Source: an uncultured Clostridia bacterium
GTDB taxonomy: Bacteria > Bacillota > Clostridia > Christensenellales > Borkfalkiaceae
Length of the DNA stretch: 6,697 nt
Assembly (NCBI GenBank): GCA_934273135.1
Contig: CAKQSU010000066.1
Coordinates: forward strand, 1-6,697
Reading direction: 5' to 3'
The translations under genes were made by a program, and so were the position numbers. A model generated the notes under the pieces. The model saw only the letters and a list, made by a program, of their open reading frames with translations. It had not been told where the DNA came from and did not search any database. Below, one piece after another: positions 1 through 5,598 of the stretch (position 1 is the stretch's first letter; every line of letters starts with the position of its first letter).

Positions 1-15
1 GCAGGTCAATAAATA

Positions 16-55
16 GCGCACTTGTGCGCAGCCGGAAAAGATTAGGGCTATGCCC
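16..55. repeat. Two short perfect inverted repeats outside the cassette
   Basis: Two perfect inverted repeats are visible. Positions 16-29 read GCGCAC-TT-GTGCGC, and 45-55 read GGGC-TAT-GCCC. A third and longer one follows at 68-86 and is listed as a terminator. Three compact hairpins in about 70 bases, with no supportable gene around them, suggest a structured repeat (MITE- or REP-like) or the tail of a structured RNA continuing beyond the window. I do not recognise a named family. One plus-strand frame stays open from position 3 to 143, but it has no start and no recognisable protein features. Confidence 0.5.
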
Positions 56-62
56 GAAAATG

Positions 63-86
63 AAAAACCACCCGCTATGCGGGTGG
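63..86 (-). terminator. Strong hairpin terminator, downstream end of left flank
   Basis: CCACCCGC at 68-75 and GCGGGTGG at 79-86 form a perfect 8-bp GC-rich stem with a 3-base loop. Read on the minus strand the stem is followed by five T (complement of 63-67), which gives a textbook rho-independent terminator. On the plus strand it is followed only by an AT-rich stretch without a pure T run. It would stop minus-strand transcripts that pass the weaker hairpin at 123-162. Confidence 0.65.
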
Positions 87-111
87 ATATTTATTTTAAT
101 AAGTCTTTCTG

Positions 112-177
112 AAGTATATGATAAGGGCGAATCCGTCTCCTAAAGGAAACGGGTTCGCCTTTAACTTGTTTGGTGAC
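112..177. repeat. Left copy of 66-bp direct repeat (putative att site)
   Basis: This stretch matches 1748-1813 at 65 of 66 positions; the only difference is G at 125 against A at 1761. Identity stops sharply on both sides: position 111 differs from 1747, and 178 onward differs from 1814 onward. The last 7 bases (171-177) equal the final bases of tRNA-Glu including its CCA, and the rest equals the hairpin downstream of that tRNA. No tRNA body lies beyond 177, so this is a partial tRNA 3' end, as expected for the distal attachment site of an element integrated at a tRNA gene. Whether it arose by a recombinase or by duplication cannot be decided from sequence alone. Confidence 0.85.
123..162 (-). 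terminator. Terminator-like hairpin (cassette copy)
   Basis: The arms 123-140 and 145-162 pair around a TAAA loop and form a long stem of about 18 bp. In the minus-strand transcript most pairs are Watson-Crick, with one G-U and A-C mismatches. Base 125, the single difference from the tRNA-side copy, turns one A-T pair into a less stable pair. The hairpin starts 37 bases downstream of the helicase stop codon, so the cassette gene ends at a copy of the tRNA-Glu terminator. The T tract after the stem is weak. Confidence 0.55.
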
Positions 178-198
178 AACATTACTAATAACAATGCT

Positions 199-1701
199 TT
201 ATGATTTGTCCATAGCCTTTATTTCTAAAAGTTTAACATATAGCAACGGATTATCCAATACAATTATTTTCAACTCGTTAACAACCCTCGTTACTATTTG
301 GTATAACATTCCTTTAGCGCTATAATAACTGTTTTGAAAGTTTAATTTGTTATTAATATAACTGAAATTTTTATCCATAATTAATACAACTTTTGGAAAC
401 TCTTGACCAATAACGCTATGCGCATTAACACCCCCAAATGAAGCTAATTCGTCATAAGGATCCGGATTATACCTTGAATTTGTATATGTAATGAATTGCC
501 ATCCTCCTTCTTGTAAATTTTTAATATATTCACGAACTGTTTGGATATTATTAAAATAGTCTACAGTGATAGATTCGTAATTCAAATTATCATGGCTTTT
601 TCCTATCTCAAATAAATTGGTAATGAATGAAGCCATTGATTTGTTGGTTCTTATTTTGTTTGTAAGTTTTTTTACCGCAACTTTTACGTTACTATAATTT
701 TTTTGTAAATATTCGCTTACGTCTAAAGTTTCATTGTTTTTCAGATATTGCTTAGTGTCAAACGAAAAAACGATTGGCACTTGTTTATCTATAGCGGCCT
801 GAATTAAAGCATTAATTTGCGGCTTGCTGATTCTTTGGGATTCATCTACGAAAATAGTATCCGCTTCCGATATGTTTATATTTTCTTTATTTCTAGAAAT
901 TTCCTTAACCGGCTTTATATCCCACTTATATTCGGTTATAATTCTTAAGTGTCCTTCGTTCAAGTTGCCACAATGTATGACTAAATTTTTTTTACCGTGT
1001 TTTGTCATTTCCTTTGCTATATCATACATTAATAAAGTTTTGCCTGTTCCGGCATTTGCCGATATGCAAAAAAACATAAATTCATTACTTAATAAATCAT
1101 TTATTATTTCTTCTTTTACCTCCTGCTGGGCATTCGTTAAAAAATATTCTCCTTTCATAAAAGCAGGGGTGGAATTAAATGGCGAAATTAAATAATTTGA
1201 AGGCGAAAATTCCTTGTCCAAATCGATAGTGTCAAGAATATCTTTGGTTTTTAAACAAGACGCAACAACTTTTGCCTCGATTTTGTCTAACGAATTTTTT
1301 TCTATATTAAACTCATAAAAAGCATCGTTTTCCACATAGGAAAAAATGCGCATCTCCTTACCTAAAGATTTTAAATAATAATAATTTTTTTGCATTTGTT
1401 CCAATACTTTTTGCTCTTTTCGGGCAATTGTTATTTCGCTTTTAATCTCTATATTAATTAAAAAATCCTTGCCGAAACGTAATAAATCAAACTCTTTTCC
1501 AATTTGCGGAATAGAATAACCTATAAAAAAAACATCAAAATCGCCAATGGAACAGCCTTCATGTATCATTACATCACAAAAAGAATGCAAATTACAAATC
1601 TCATGACGCTTTAACGTCATTAATTTGTTATACTCTTCCGTATCTATTTTATCAATTGATTCTTCTCCTTGATAAGCGGATATTAGGTTTCTTGGTTTCA
1701 T
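199..1701 (-). CDS. PD-(D/E)XK-like nuclease fused to SF1 helicase (DUF2075-like)
   Basis: This 500-aa protein has two parts. Residues about 45-95 look like a NERD or PD-(D/E)XK nuclease core: a hydrophobic strand with D72, then E85-I-K87 in NIEIKSE. Residues about 185-485 are a superfamily 1 helicase/ATPase resembling DUF2075. Walker A is ANAGTGKT (215-222, K221), Walker B is FVDESQ (284-289), and motif III-like SFDTKQ is at 313-318. R351 lies in KIRTN, and NAHSVIGQEF (426-435) and YQIVTRV (467-473) fit motifs V and VI. No signal peptide or membrane segment is seen, so it is probably cytoplasmic. The ATG at 1701 has a GAGGA ribosome site at 1708-1712. The gene is alone between direct repeats and AT-rich, which suggests acquisition. 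A DNA-processing role is likely. Anti-phage defence is an inference from architecture and context. No cognate methylase or second subunit is present. Confidence 0.8.
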   Translation of the reverse strand: MKPRNLISAYQGEESIDKIDTEEYNKLMTLKRHEICNLHSFCDVMIHEGCSIGDFDVFFIGYSIPQIGKEFDLLRFGKDFLINIEIKSEITIARKEQKVLEQMQKNYYYLKSLGKEMRIFSYVENDAFYEFNIEKNSLDKIEAKVVASCLKTKDILDTIDLDKEFSPSNYLISPFNSTPAFMKGEYFLTNAQQEVKEEIINDLLSNEFMFFCISANAGTGKTLLMYDIAKEMTKHGKKNLVIHCGNLNEGHLRIITEYKWDIKPVKEISRNKENINISEADTIFVDESQRISKPQINALIQAAIDKQVPIVFSFDTKQYLKNNETLDVSEYLQKNYSNVKVAVKKLTNKIRTNKSMASFITNLFEIGKSHDNLNYESITVDYFNNIQTVREYIKNLQEGGWQFITYTNSRYNPDPYDELASFGGVNAHSVIGQEFPKVVLIMDKNFSYINNKLNFQNSYYSAKGMLYQIVTRVVNELKIIVLDNPLLYVKLLEIKAMDKS

Positions 1702-1707
1702 CTTAAT

Positions 1708-1730
1708 TCCTCAATCAGATAAAAATTATA
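1708..1730 (-). promoter_or_regulatory. -10 element and ribosome site of the nuclease-helicase gene
   Basis: On the minus strand a consensus TATAAT lies at 1730-1725, and GAGGA at 1712-1708 sits 6 bases before the ATG, giving a short leader. No good -35 is found 16-18 bases upstream; the corresponding bases fall at the edge of the direct repeat (ATACTT-like). The promoter is therefore weak, or depends on an activator or an extended contact. Because the gene points the same way as the tRNA operon, read-through from the tRNAs is also possible. Confidence 0.55.
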
Positions 1731-1747
1731 TCTTAGGGTAATTTTTA

Positions 1748-1813
1748 AAGTATATGATAAAGGCGAATCCGTCTCCTAAAGGAAACGGGTTCGCCTTTAA
1801 CTTGTTTGGTGAC
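1748..1813. repeat. Right copy of 66-bp direct repeat (tRNA-Glu side)
   Basis: This is the partner of 112-177. It overlaps the last 7 bases of tRNA-Glu (1807-1813: CCA, the discriminator and three acceptor bases) and extends through the terminator hairpin. Since the tRNA is complete here, this is the tRNA-side junction of the cassette. High identity to the left copy suggests recent arrival, ongoing recombination or gene conversion. Confidence 0.85.
1759..1798 (-). terminator. Terminator hairpin of the tRNA operon
   Basis: This is the same inverted repeat as at 123-162, with A1761 giving one extra Watson-Crick pair. It starts 8 bases after the tRNA-Glu CCA and would end the fMet-Met-Glu transcript. 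The T tract on the minus strand is short (CTTTATC), so read-through into the helicase gene is plausible. Confidence 0.65.
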
Positions 1814-1881
1814 TCCTACGAGAATCGAACTCGTGTTACCGCCGTGAAAGGGCGATGTCTTAACCGCTTGACCAAGGAGCC
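1807..1881 (-). tRNA. tRNA-Glu (anticodon TTC)
   Basis: The full cloverleaf is visible on the minus strand. The acceptor GGCTCCT pairs with AGGAGTC (one G-T pair), the discriminator is A, and CCA is encoded at 1809-1807. The anticodon loop is CTTTCAC, with anticodon TTC. The T arm ACGAG-TTCGATT-CTCGT is perfect. It is the last gene of the fMet-Met-Glu operon. Its 3' tip and downstream hairpin were copied as the direct repeat that bounds the neighbouring cassette. Confidence 0.97.
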
Positions 1882-1920
1882 GTATTTATTCGGTAAGAAC
1901 CGAAAGTTCATACCGAATTG

Positions 1921-1997
1921 TGGTAGCGGCGGTCAGATTCGAACCAACGACCTGCCGGGTATGAACCGGCCGCTATAACCAACTAAGCTACGCCGCC
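1921..1997 (-). tRNA. Elongator tRNA-Met (anticodon CAT)
   Basis: This is a 77-base tRNA including the encoded CCA (1923-1921). Acceptor GGCGGCG pairs with CGCCGCT, with a G-T at the first pair. The anticodon stem is GCCGG/CCGGC with loop TTCATAC, anticodon CAT. The overall form resembles Bacillus-type elongator tRNA-Met (GGCGG start, GCTACCA end, TTCATAC loop). tRNA-Ile2 also has CAT and is the TilS substrate, but usually has a CTCATAA loop and C-G pairs at acceptor positions 4 and 5, which are absent here. The T stem has two wobble pairs. A 6-bp hairpin (1889-1904) lies in the spacer to tRNA-Glu. Confidence 0.88.
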
Positions 1998-2036
1998 ATA
2001 TATTCCTTCTTTATTCGCAAAGAAAGAGAAAACGAA

Positions 2037-2114
<78 letters not shown>

Positions 2115-2150
2115 ATATTTGCGTGCACACCTTTCGTGTGATGCTTAAGT

Positions 2151-2179
2151 ATTCTATATTATATCCGAAATTTTGTCAA
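2151..2179 (-). promoter_or_regulatory. Promoter of the tRNA operon
   Basis: On the minus strand a perfect -35 TTGACA (2179-2174) is followed after exactly 17 bases by TAGAAT (2156-2151). Transcription would start near 2144, leaving a leader of about 30 bases before tRNA-fMet. A consensus -35 with optimal spacing fits a strong, growth-linked tRNA promoter. Confidence 0.8.
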
Positions 2180-2290
2180 CTAAAATAACGGGTTTTTCGA
2201 GAATTTTTTTAACTGCGAGCCAAAAACTCTTTTTATTTTCGTTACCCGAGATATGTTTTTTGCAATTTATCGCAAAAATTACCGTAAAAC

Positions 2291-2319
2291 TTGCATATAA
2301 AATCTTAATATGGTACAAT
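2291..2319 (+). promoter_or_regulatory. Promoter of the tilS-hpt operon
   Basis: TTGCAT at 2291-2296 and TACAAT at 2314-2319 are separated by 17 bases, a good housekeeping-type promoter. Transcription would start near 2326. A strong ribosome site AAAGGAGG (2341-2348) follows, 5 bases before the tilS ATG. This promoter is divergent from the tRNA promoter, with about 110 bases between the two -35 elements. Confidence 0.7.
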
Positions 2320-2353
2320 AATAACGTAATTTTTAAAGCGAAAGGAGGCAAAA

Positions 2354-3694
2354 ATGTTTAGCCCCGATTACAGCTTATTCAAAAACGGAATGACCGTCGG
2401 CGTCGGCTACTCCGGCGGGGTGGATTCTTCCGCGCTTTTACACGACCTTGTCGCAAAAAGCGGAAAGCTCGGCATAAAGGTCGTGGCGATAAACGTTGAA
2501 CACGGTATTCGCGGGGAAGCTTCCGTTGCCGATTCTTTGTTTTGCGAGGAGCAGTGCGAAAATTTAGGCGTGCTTTTTTTCGGATATAAAGTCGATTGTC
2601 TGTCGTTCGCGGACAAAAACGGATATTCGTTGGAGCAAGCCGCACGCATTTTACGCTACGAATGTTTTTTTAAGGCTTTAAGCGGCGGCGTATGCGACGT
2701 TATCGCGCTTGCTCACCATATGTCGGACAACGCGGAAACGGTGCTTTTCAATATGTTTCGCGGCTCGGCGGCAACGGGCGGCACGGGAATGAAAAAGCTT
2801 TCTTACGGCGGCAAAATCATAAGACCGCTTCTCGACGTTTCTAAGGCGGAAATTCTAAGTTACGCCAAAGAAAACAACTTGCCGTTCGTAGATGACGAAA
2901 CCAATGCCGATTCCGACTACACGCGCAATGCTCTCAGGCTGAAAGTAATCCCCGAAATAAAGGAAGTTTTTCCGGGCACCGAGCGGGCGATAACCCGATT
3001 TGCGGAAACGCTTAATAGCGACGACGAATACCTTTATTCGCTCGCCGAAAAGGCTTTCAAAAAAGAGAACGACAAGTATTTTTTGCCGCTTGAAACGGCG
3101 TACCCCGTGTTTTCGCGTGCGGTTATTATAATATTGAAAGACTTAGGGGTTGAAAAGGACTATCAAAAATCGCACGTCGACTCGGTTTACGCGCTGAAAG
3201 ACAATATCGGCGGCAAAGAAGTAACGCTCCCTAAGGGTGTGGTTGCCGTAAAAGAGGGCGAAAACGCGGTTTTATACAAGCGAGCGGAGCTTCCGATTAC
3301 AAAGGAAAGAGAGCCGTTCAAGCTCGGAAAAACGGTGTTCGGTGACGTTGAAATTATCGCCGAAAAGATAACGGAAGAAGAAGTCGGAAAAATCAAACCG
3401 GAGGCGGGCGGCGCGCTGTATTTCGACCTTGACAAGCTCCCCGAGGGGTGTGTTTACAGAACGCGCGAAACGGGCGACGAATACACAAAGTTCGGCGGCG
3501 GGACGGTGAGTTTGAAGAAGTATCTTACCGATTTGAAAGTGCCTAAGCGATTAAAAGACGAAACGGTTGTGCTTGCAAAAGAAAAAATAGTGTATTGCGT
3601 ACTTGAAAAAGATATTTCTATGCTTATTAAGATTGACAAAAACACAAAAAATATCGTAAAATTATATACACGTCACGTTCGGAATAACGATTAA
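2354..3694 (+). CDS. tilS: tRNA(Ile)-lysidine synthase TilS
   Basis: TilS attaches lysine to C34 of tRNA-Ile2 (anticodon CAU) using ATP. This makes lysidine, so the tRNA reads AUA and is charged with Ile rather than Met; the enzyme is cytoplasmic. The N-terminal PP-loop domain shows SGGVDS (20-25), HGIR (50-53), LEQAARILRY (93-102), AHHMSDNAET (120-129) and RNALR (191-195). The C-terminal TilS domain has TRETGD (370-375) and SLKKYLTDLKVPKRLKDE (386-403). At 446 aa it matches full-length Gram-positive TilS. The start ATG has AAAGGAGG 5 bases upstream. It is followed after 20 bases by hpt, a pairing common in Firmicutes. Two CAT-anticodon tRNAs lie divergently upstream, but neither looks like the Ile2 substrate. 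Confidence 0.95.
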   Translation: MFSPDYSLFKNGMTVGVGYSGGVDSSALLHDLVAKSGKLGIKVVAINVEHGIRGEASVADSLFCEEQCENLGVLFFGYKVDCLSFADKNGYSLEQAARILRYECFFKALSGGVCDVIALAHHMSDNAETVLFNMFRGSAATGGTGMKKLSYGGKIIRPLLDVSKAEILSYAKENNLPFVDDETNADSDYTRNALRLKVIPEIKEVFPGTERAITRFAETLNSDDEYLYSLAEKAFKKENDKYFLPLETAYPVFSRAVIIILKDLGVEKDYQKSHVDSVYALKDNIGGKEVTLPKGVVAVKEGENAVLYKRAELPITKEREPFKLGKTVFGDVEIIAEKITEEEVGKIKPEAGGALYFDLDKLPEGCVYRTRETGDEYTKFGGGTVSLKKYLTDLKVPKRLKDETVVLAKEKIVYCVLEKDISMLIKIDKNTKNIVKLYTRHVRNND

Positions 3695-3714
3695 ATTCAC
3701 GGAGATAACGAAAA

Positions 3715-4260
3715 ATGGAAAATATGTACAACGACCTTGCGAAAATTCTCATAAGCAAGGAGGAAATCGACAAGCGCATAAAGGAACTTGCGGCAAAACT
3801 CGACGAAGATTATTGCGGCAAACGCCCGCTTATGGTCTGCATTTTAAAGGGCAGCACGATGTTTTACGCCGACCTTTTGAGGGCGATGACTATTTCGCTC
3901 GAAATGGACTTTATGGCGATTTCCAGCTACGGAAACAAAACTAAGTCCTCGGGCGAGGTCAGAATGATAAAGGACCTTGACAGAAGCATCGAAGGCAGAC
4001 ACCTTGTTATCGTAGAGGACATCGTGGACAGCGGCTATACGCTTTCTTACCTTAAAAGAATGCTCAATTCCCGTCATCCGGAATCGGTCAAGATATGCAC
4101 GCTTTTAGATAAGTTCGAATGCCGCGAAGTGCCGCTCGAACCCGATTACAAGGGTTTTGACATCGGCAACGAATTCGTCGTAGGCTACGGACTCGACTAT
4201 GCGGAAAAATACCGCAACCTGCCCGAAATAGGCATTTTGAAAGAAGAAATTTATAGATAA
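3715..4260 (+). CDS. hpt: Hypoxanthine phosphoribosyltransferase
   Basis: This purine-salvage enzyme converts hypoxanthine (often guanine too) and PRPP to IMP (or GMP) and pyrophosphate in the cytoplasm. At 181 aa it has the usual length. LKGS (44-47) is the pyrophosphate loop, [10 protein letters not shown] (71-80) the flexible loop, [11 protein letters not shown] (100-110) the PRPP-binding signature, and LLDK (130-133) the purine-contacting lysine region. [14 protein letters not shown] (157-170) is the conserved C-terminal motif. GGAG at 3701-3704 precedes the ATG by 10 bases. It is co-transcribed with tilS and closed by the terminator at 4276-4301. In many Firmicutes ftsH follows; here it does not. 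Confidence 0.95.
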   Translation: MENMYNDLAKILISKEEIDKRIKELAAKLDEDYCGKRPLMVCILKGSTMFYADLLRAMTISLEMDFMAISSYGNKTKSSGEVRMIKDLDRSIEGRHLVIVEDIVDSGYTLSYLKRMLNSRHPESVKICTLLDKFECREVPLEPDYKGFDIGNEFVVGYGLDYAEKYRNLPEIGILKEEIYR

Positions 4261-4275
4261 TGAGAAAAACGTCTG

Positions 4276-4301
4276 CCGCGAAGTAAAAGCTTCGCGGTTT
4301 T
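4276..4301 (+). terminator. Rho-independent terminator after hpt
   Basis: CCGCGAAG (4276-4283) and CTTCGCGG (4290-4297) form a perfect 8-bp stem around a 6-base loop, followed by TTTT (4298-4301). It starts 15 bases after the hpt stop and ends the tilS-hpt transcript. Its position argues against using the TTG at 4308 as the start of the next gene. Confidence 0.85.
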
Positions 4302-4349
4302 CTGCCGTTGACGCGGATTGACGTTTTTAGGAAAGGTTTTTTAGAAATT

Positions 4350-5402
4350 ATGGAAACGTTTTTGACTTATTTATTGTTTGTCGTCGGCGTTGTTTTAATC
4401 GTTAAAGGCGGCGATTGGTTCGTTGACGGCGCGGTCTGGGTCGCGGAAGTGACGAAAATCCCGAAGTTCATAATCGGCGCGACCGTCATAAGCCTTGCCA
4501 CGACTTTGCCGGAAATTATCGTTTCGTCGATTGCGGCGGCGCAAGGGCATTCGATACTCGTCTCCGGCGTGGGCGATTATATTGCCGCTTCGCAGGAAAA
4601 GGTCGGTATGGCTATCGGCAACGGCATAGGCTCGGTCATCTGCAACACCGCGCTCATTCTTGCGATAAGCGTCGTTTTTATGCCGATTGCGGTTGAAAGA
4701 AGGTCTTTCGCGCCTAAGGCGATTTTGCTTTTCGTCGCGGTGACGACGCTCTTTTTGTTCTCGCTCGGCGGCTCCGTTTCGGTATGGGGAGCAATCGTGT
4801 TGATTGTCATTTTCGCCGCGTTCATCTTTGAAAACGTTCGCTCGGCAAAAAGGGAATCGCTCAAAACAAGCGGAAGCGAGGAGACGGAAAAACGCCCCGC
4901 TACCGACAAAAAATCCGTCGCCGTGAATATTTTTAAGGTTGTCGTAGGGGCGGCGGCTATCGTTTTCGGCTCGCAACTTCTCGTTGACAACGCAAGCAAA
5001 ATTGCTTCTTCATGGGGCGTTTCCGAAGCGGTGATAGGCGTAACGATTGTCGCGGTAGGCACGTCGTTGCCCGAGCTTGTTACGGCTGTCACGTCCGTTA
5101 TTAAAAGGCAGGCTTCGGTGTCTGTCGGCAACGTAATCGGCGCAAACGTAATAGACACCACGCTTATTCTTTCGCTCTGTTCCTTTATTTACGGAGGAAA
5201 TCTCCCCGTATCGAAAATGAACGTTTATCTCGATTTCCCCGTTGCGATAATAGTGACGCTCCTTGCCGCCGTGCCGACGATAATAAACAAAAAGTTTTCT
5301 CGTTGGCAAGGCATTGCGCTACTTGCTCTCTACGCCGCATATCTTTTGATAGTCACCGTTTTTGCGGACGAGTATCTTGCGCTTTTCGGCATCATCGCAT
5401 AA
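4350..5402 (+). CDS. CaCA-family sodium/calcium-type antiporter
   Basis: This is an integral membrane cation exchanger of the CaCA superfamily (YrbG/CaxA-like). It probably moves Ca2+ or another cation against Na+, K+ or H+; the ions cannot be fixed from sequence. The two alpha repeats are clear: ATTLPE (50-55) with GNGIGSVICN (90-99), and GTSLPE (237-242) with GNVIGANVID (260-269). A charged cytoplasmic linker (about 163-190) separates the halves. Counted from ATG 4350 the protein is 350 aa, the normal size. That ATG is preferred over TTG 4308 because AGGAAAGG (4329-4336) lies upstream and the TTG sits just after a terminator without a ribosome site; the spacing is rather long. The first alpha repeat has about 17 extra residues (67-83). 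No convincing own promoter was found. Confidence 0.85.
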   Translation: METFLTYLLFVVGVVLIVKGGDWFVDGAVWVAEVTKIPKFIIGATVISLATTLPEIIVSSIAAAQGHSILVSGVGDYIAASQEKVGMAIGNGIGSVICNTALILAISVVFMPIAVERRSFAPKAILLFVAVTTLFLFSLGGSVSVWGAIVLIVIFAAFIFENVRSAKRESLKTSGSEETEKRPATDKKSVAVNIFKVVVGAAAIVFGSQLLVDNASKIASSWGVSEAVIGVTIVAVGTSLPELVTAVTSVIKRQASVSVGNVIGANVIDTTLILSLCSFIYGGNLPVSKMNVYLDFPVAIIVTLLAAVPTIINKKFSRWQGIALLALYAAYLLIVTVFADEYLALFGIIA

Positions 5403-5480
5403 AAAACGAAAAGGCGTTCAAGCCTGAAATCTGTAATAAGTCGCGCAATAAGTCGATTATCGATAAAAATGCATAAAAAC

Positions 5481-5517
5481 AAACCCCGCTTGCGAAAATG
5501 AACGCAAACGGGGTTTT
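5481..5517. terminator. Bidirectional terminator between convergent genes
   Basis: AAACCCCG (5481-5488) pairs with CGGGGTTT (5509-5516), and TTGCG with CGCAA continues the stem inside a small C-A mismatch. The plus strand ends in TTTT (5514-5517). The minus strand has TTTGTTTTT after the stem. It serves both the antiporter and the permease gene, which converge here. The rest of 5403-5573 holds only a 9-base direct repeat (AATAAGTCG at 5435 and 5447) and part of the tandem repeat below. Confidence 0.85.
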
Positions 5518-5546
5518 AAGCTGTCGAAATTTAGTTTTATACTGTC

Positions 5547-5598
5547 ATTATTCCGAGCGTAACGCTATCACGATTATTCCGAGCGCAACGCTATCACG
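5547..5598. repeat. 26-bp tandem duplication over the permease stop codon
   Basis: Positions 5547-5572 and 5573-5598 are adjacent copies differing at one base (T5560 against C5586). The right copy encodes the last residues VIALRSE and the stop of the permease. The left copy repeats that sequence after the stop. 26 is not a multiple of 3, so a frameshift past the stop would not simply repeat the peptide. Confidence 0.9.

Larger units (their letters stand above)
112..1747. mobile_element. Putative tRNA-Glu-integrated single-gene cassette
   Basis: A 1,636-bp unit runs from the left direct repeat to the base before the right one. It contains one minus-strand gene for a nuclease-helicase (199-1701) and its -10 element. 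The gene is clearly more AT-rich than tilS, hpt and the antiporter (by eye about 30% GC against about 50%), which suggests foreign origin. The right repeat is part of an intact tRNA-Glu gene and the left repeat has only the tRNA 3' tip, so after integration the tRNA stays functional. No integrase, excisionase or transposase lies between the repeats. The unit may be a remnant, a passenger mobilised in trans, or the product of a duplication. The boundaries are seen in the sequence; mobility is inferred. Confidence 0.6.

Noticed and set aside
3..143. Open plus-strand frame at the left edge, possible tail of a gene
   Set aside because: It is short, has no start in view, crosses three hairpins and ends in the repeat; nothing protein-like is visible.
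824..1195. Plus-strand open frame of 123 codons inside the helicase gene
   Set aside because: It is antisense to Walker A and Walker B coding sequence; no ribosome site or recognisable protein features.
112..1813. Two-copy repeat considered as a CRISPR or insertion-sequence end
   Set aside because: There are only two copies 1.6 kb apart in direct orientation, no spacers, no transposase and no terminal inverted repeats; a tRNA-associated att site fits better.
1754..1978. Plus-strand open frame of 74 codons
   Set aside because: It runs antisense through tRNA-Glu and part of tRNA-Met and the terminator hairpin; the tRNAs explain the sequence.
2115..2353. Possible riboswitch or T-box ahead of tilS
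   Set aside because: The region is filled by two opposing promoters, and the tilS leader after the predicted start is only about 30 bases.
4308..4349. Longer antiporter start at TTG 4308
   Set aside because: It lies 7 bases after the hpt terminator with no ribosome site, and adds polar residues before a natural N-terminal membrane helix that begins at ATG 4350.
4395..5309. Several long minus-strand open frames opposite the antiporter
   Set aside because: They are shadow frames; the plus-strand frame has clear CaCA motifs and these have none.
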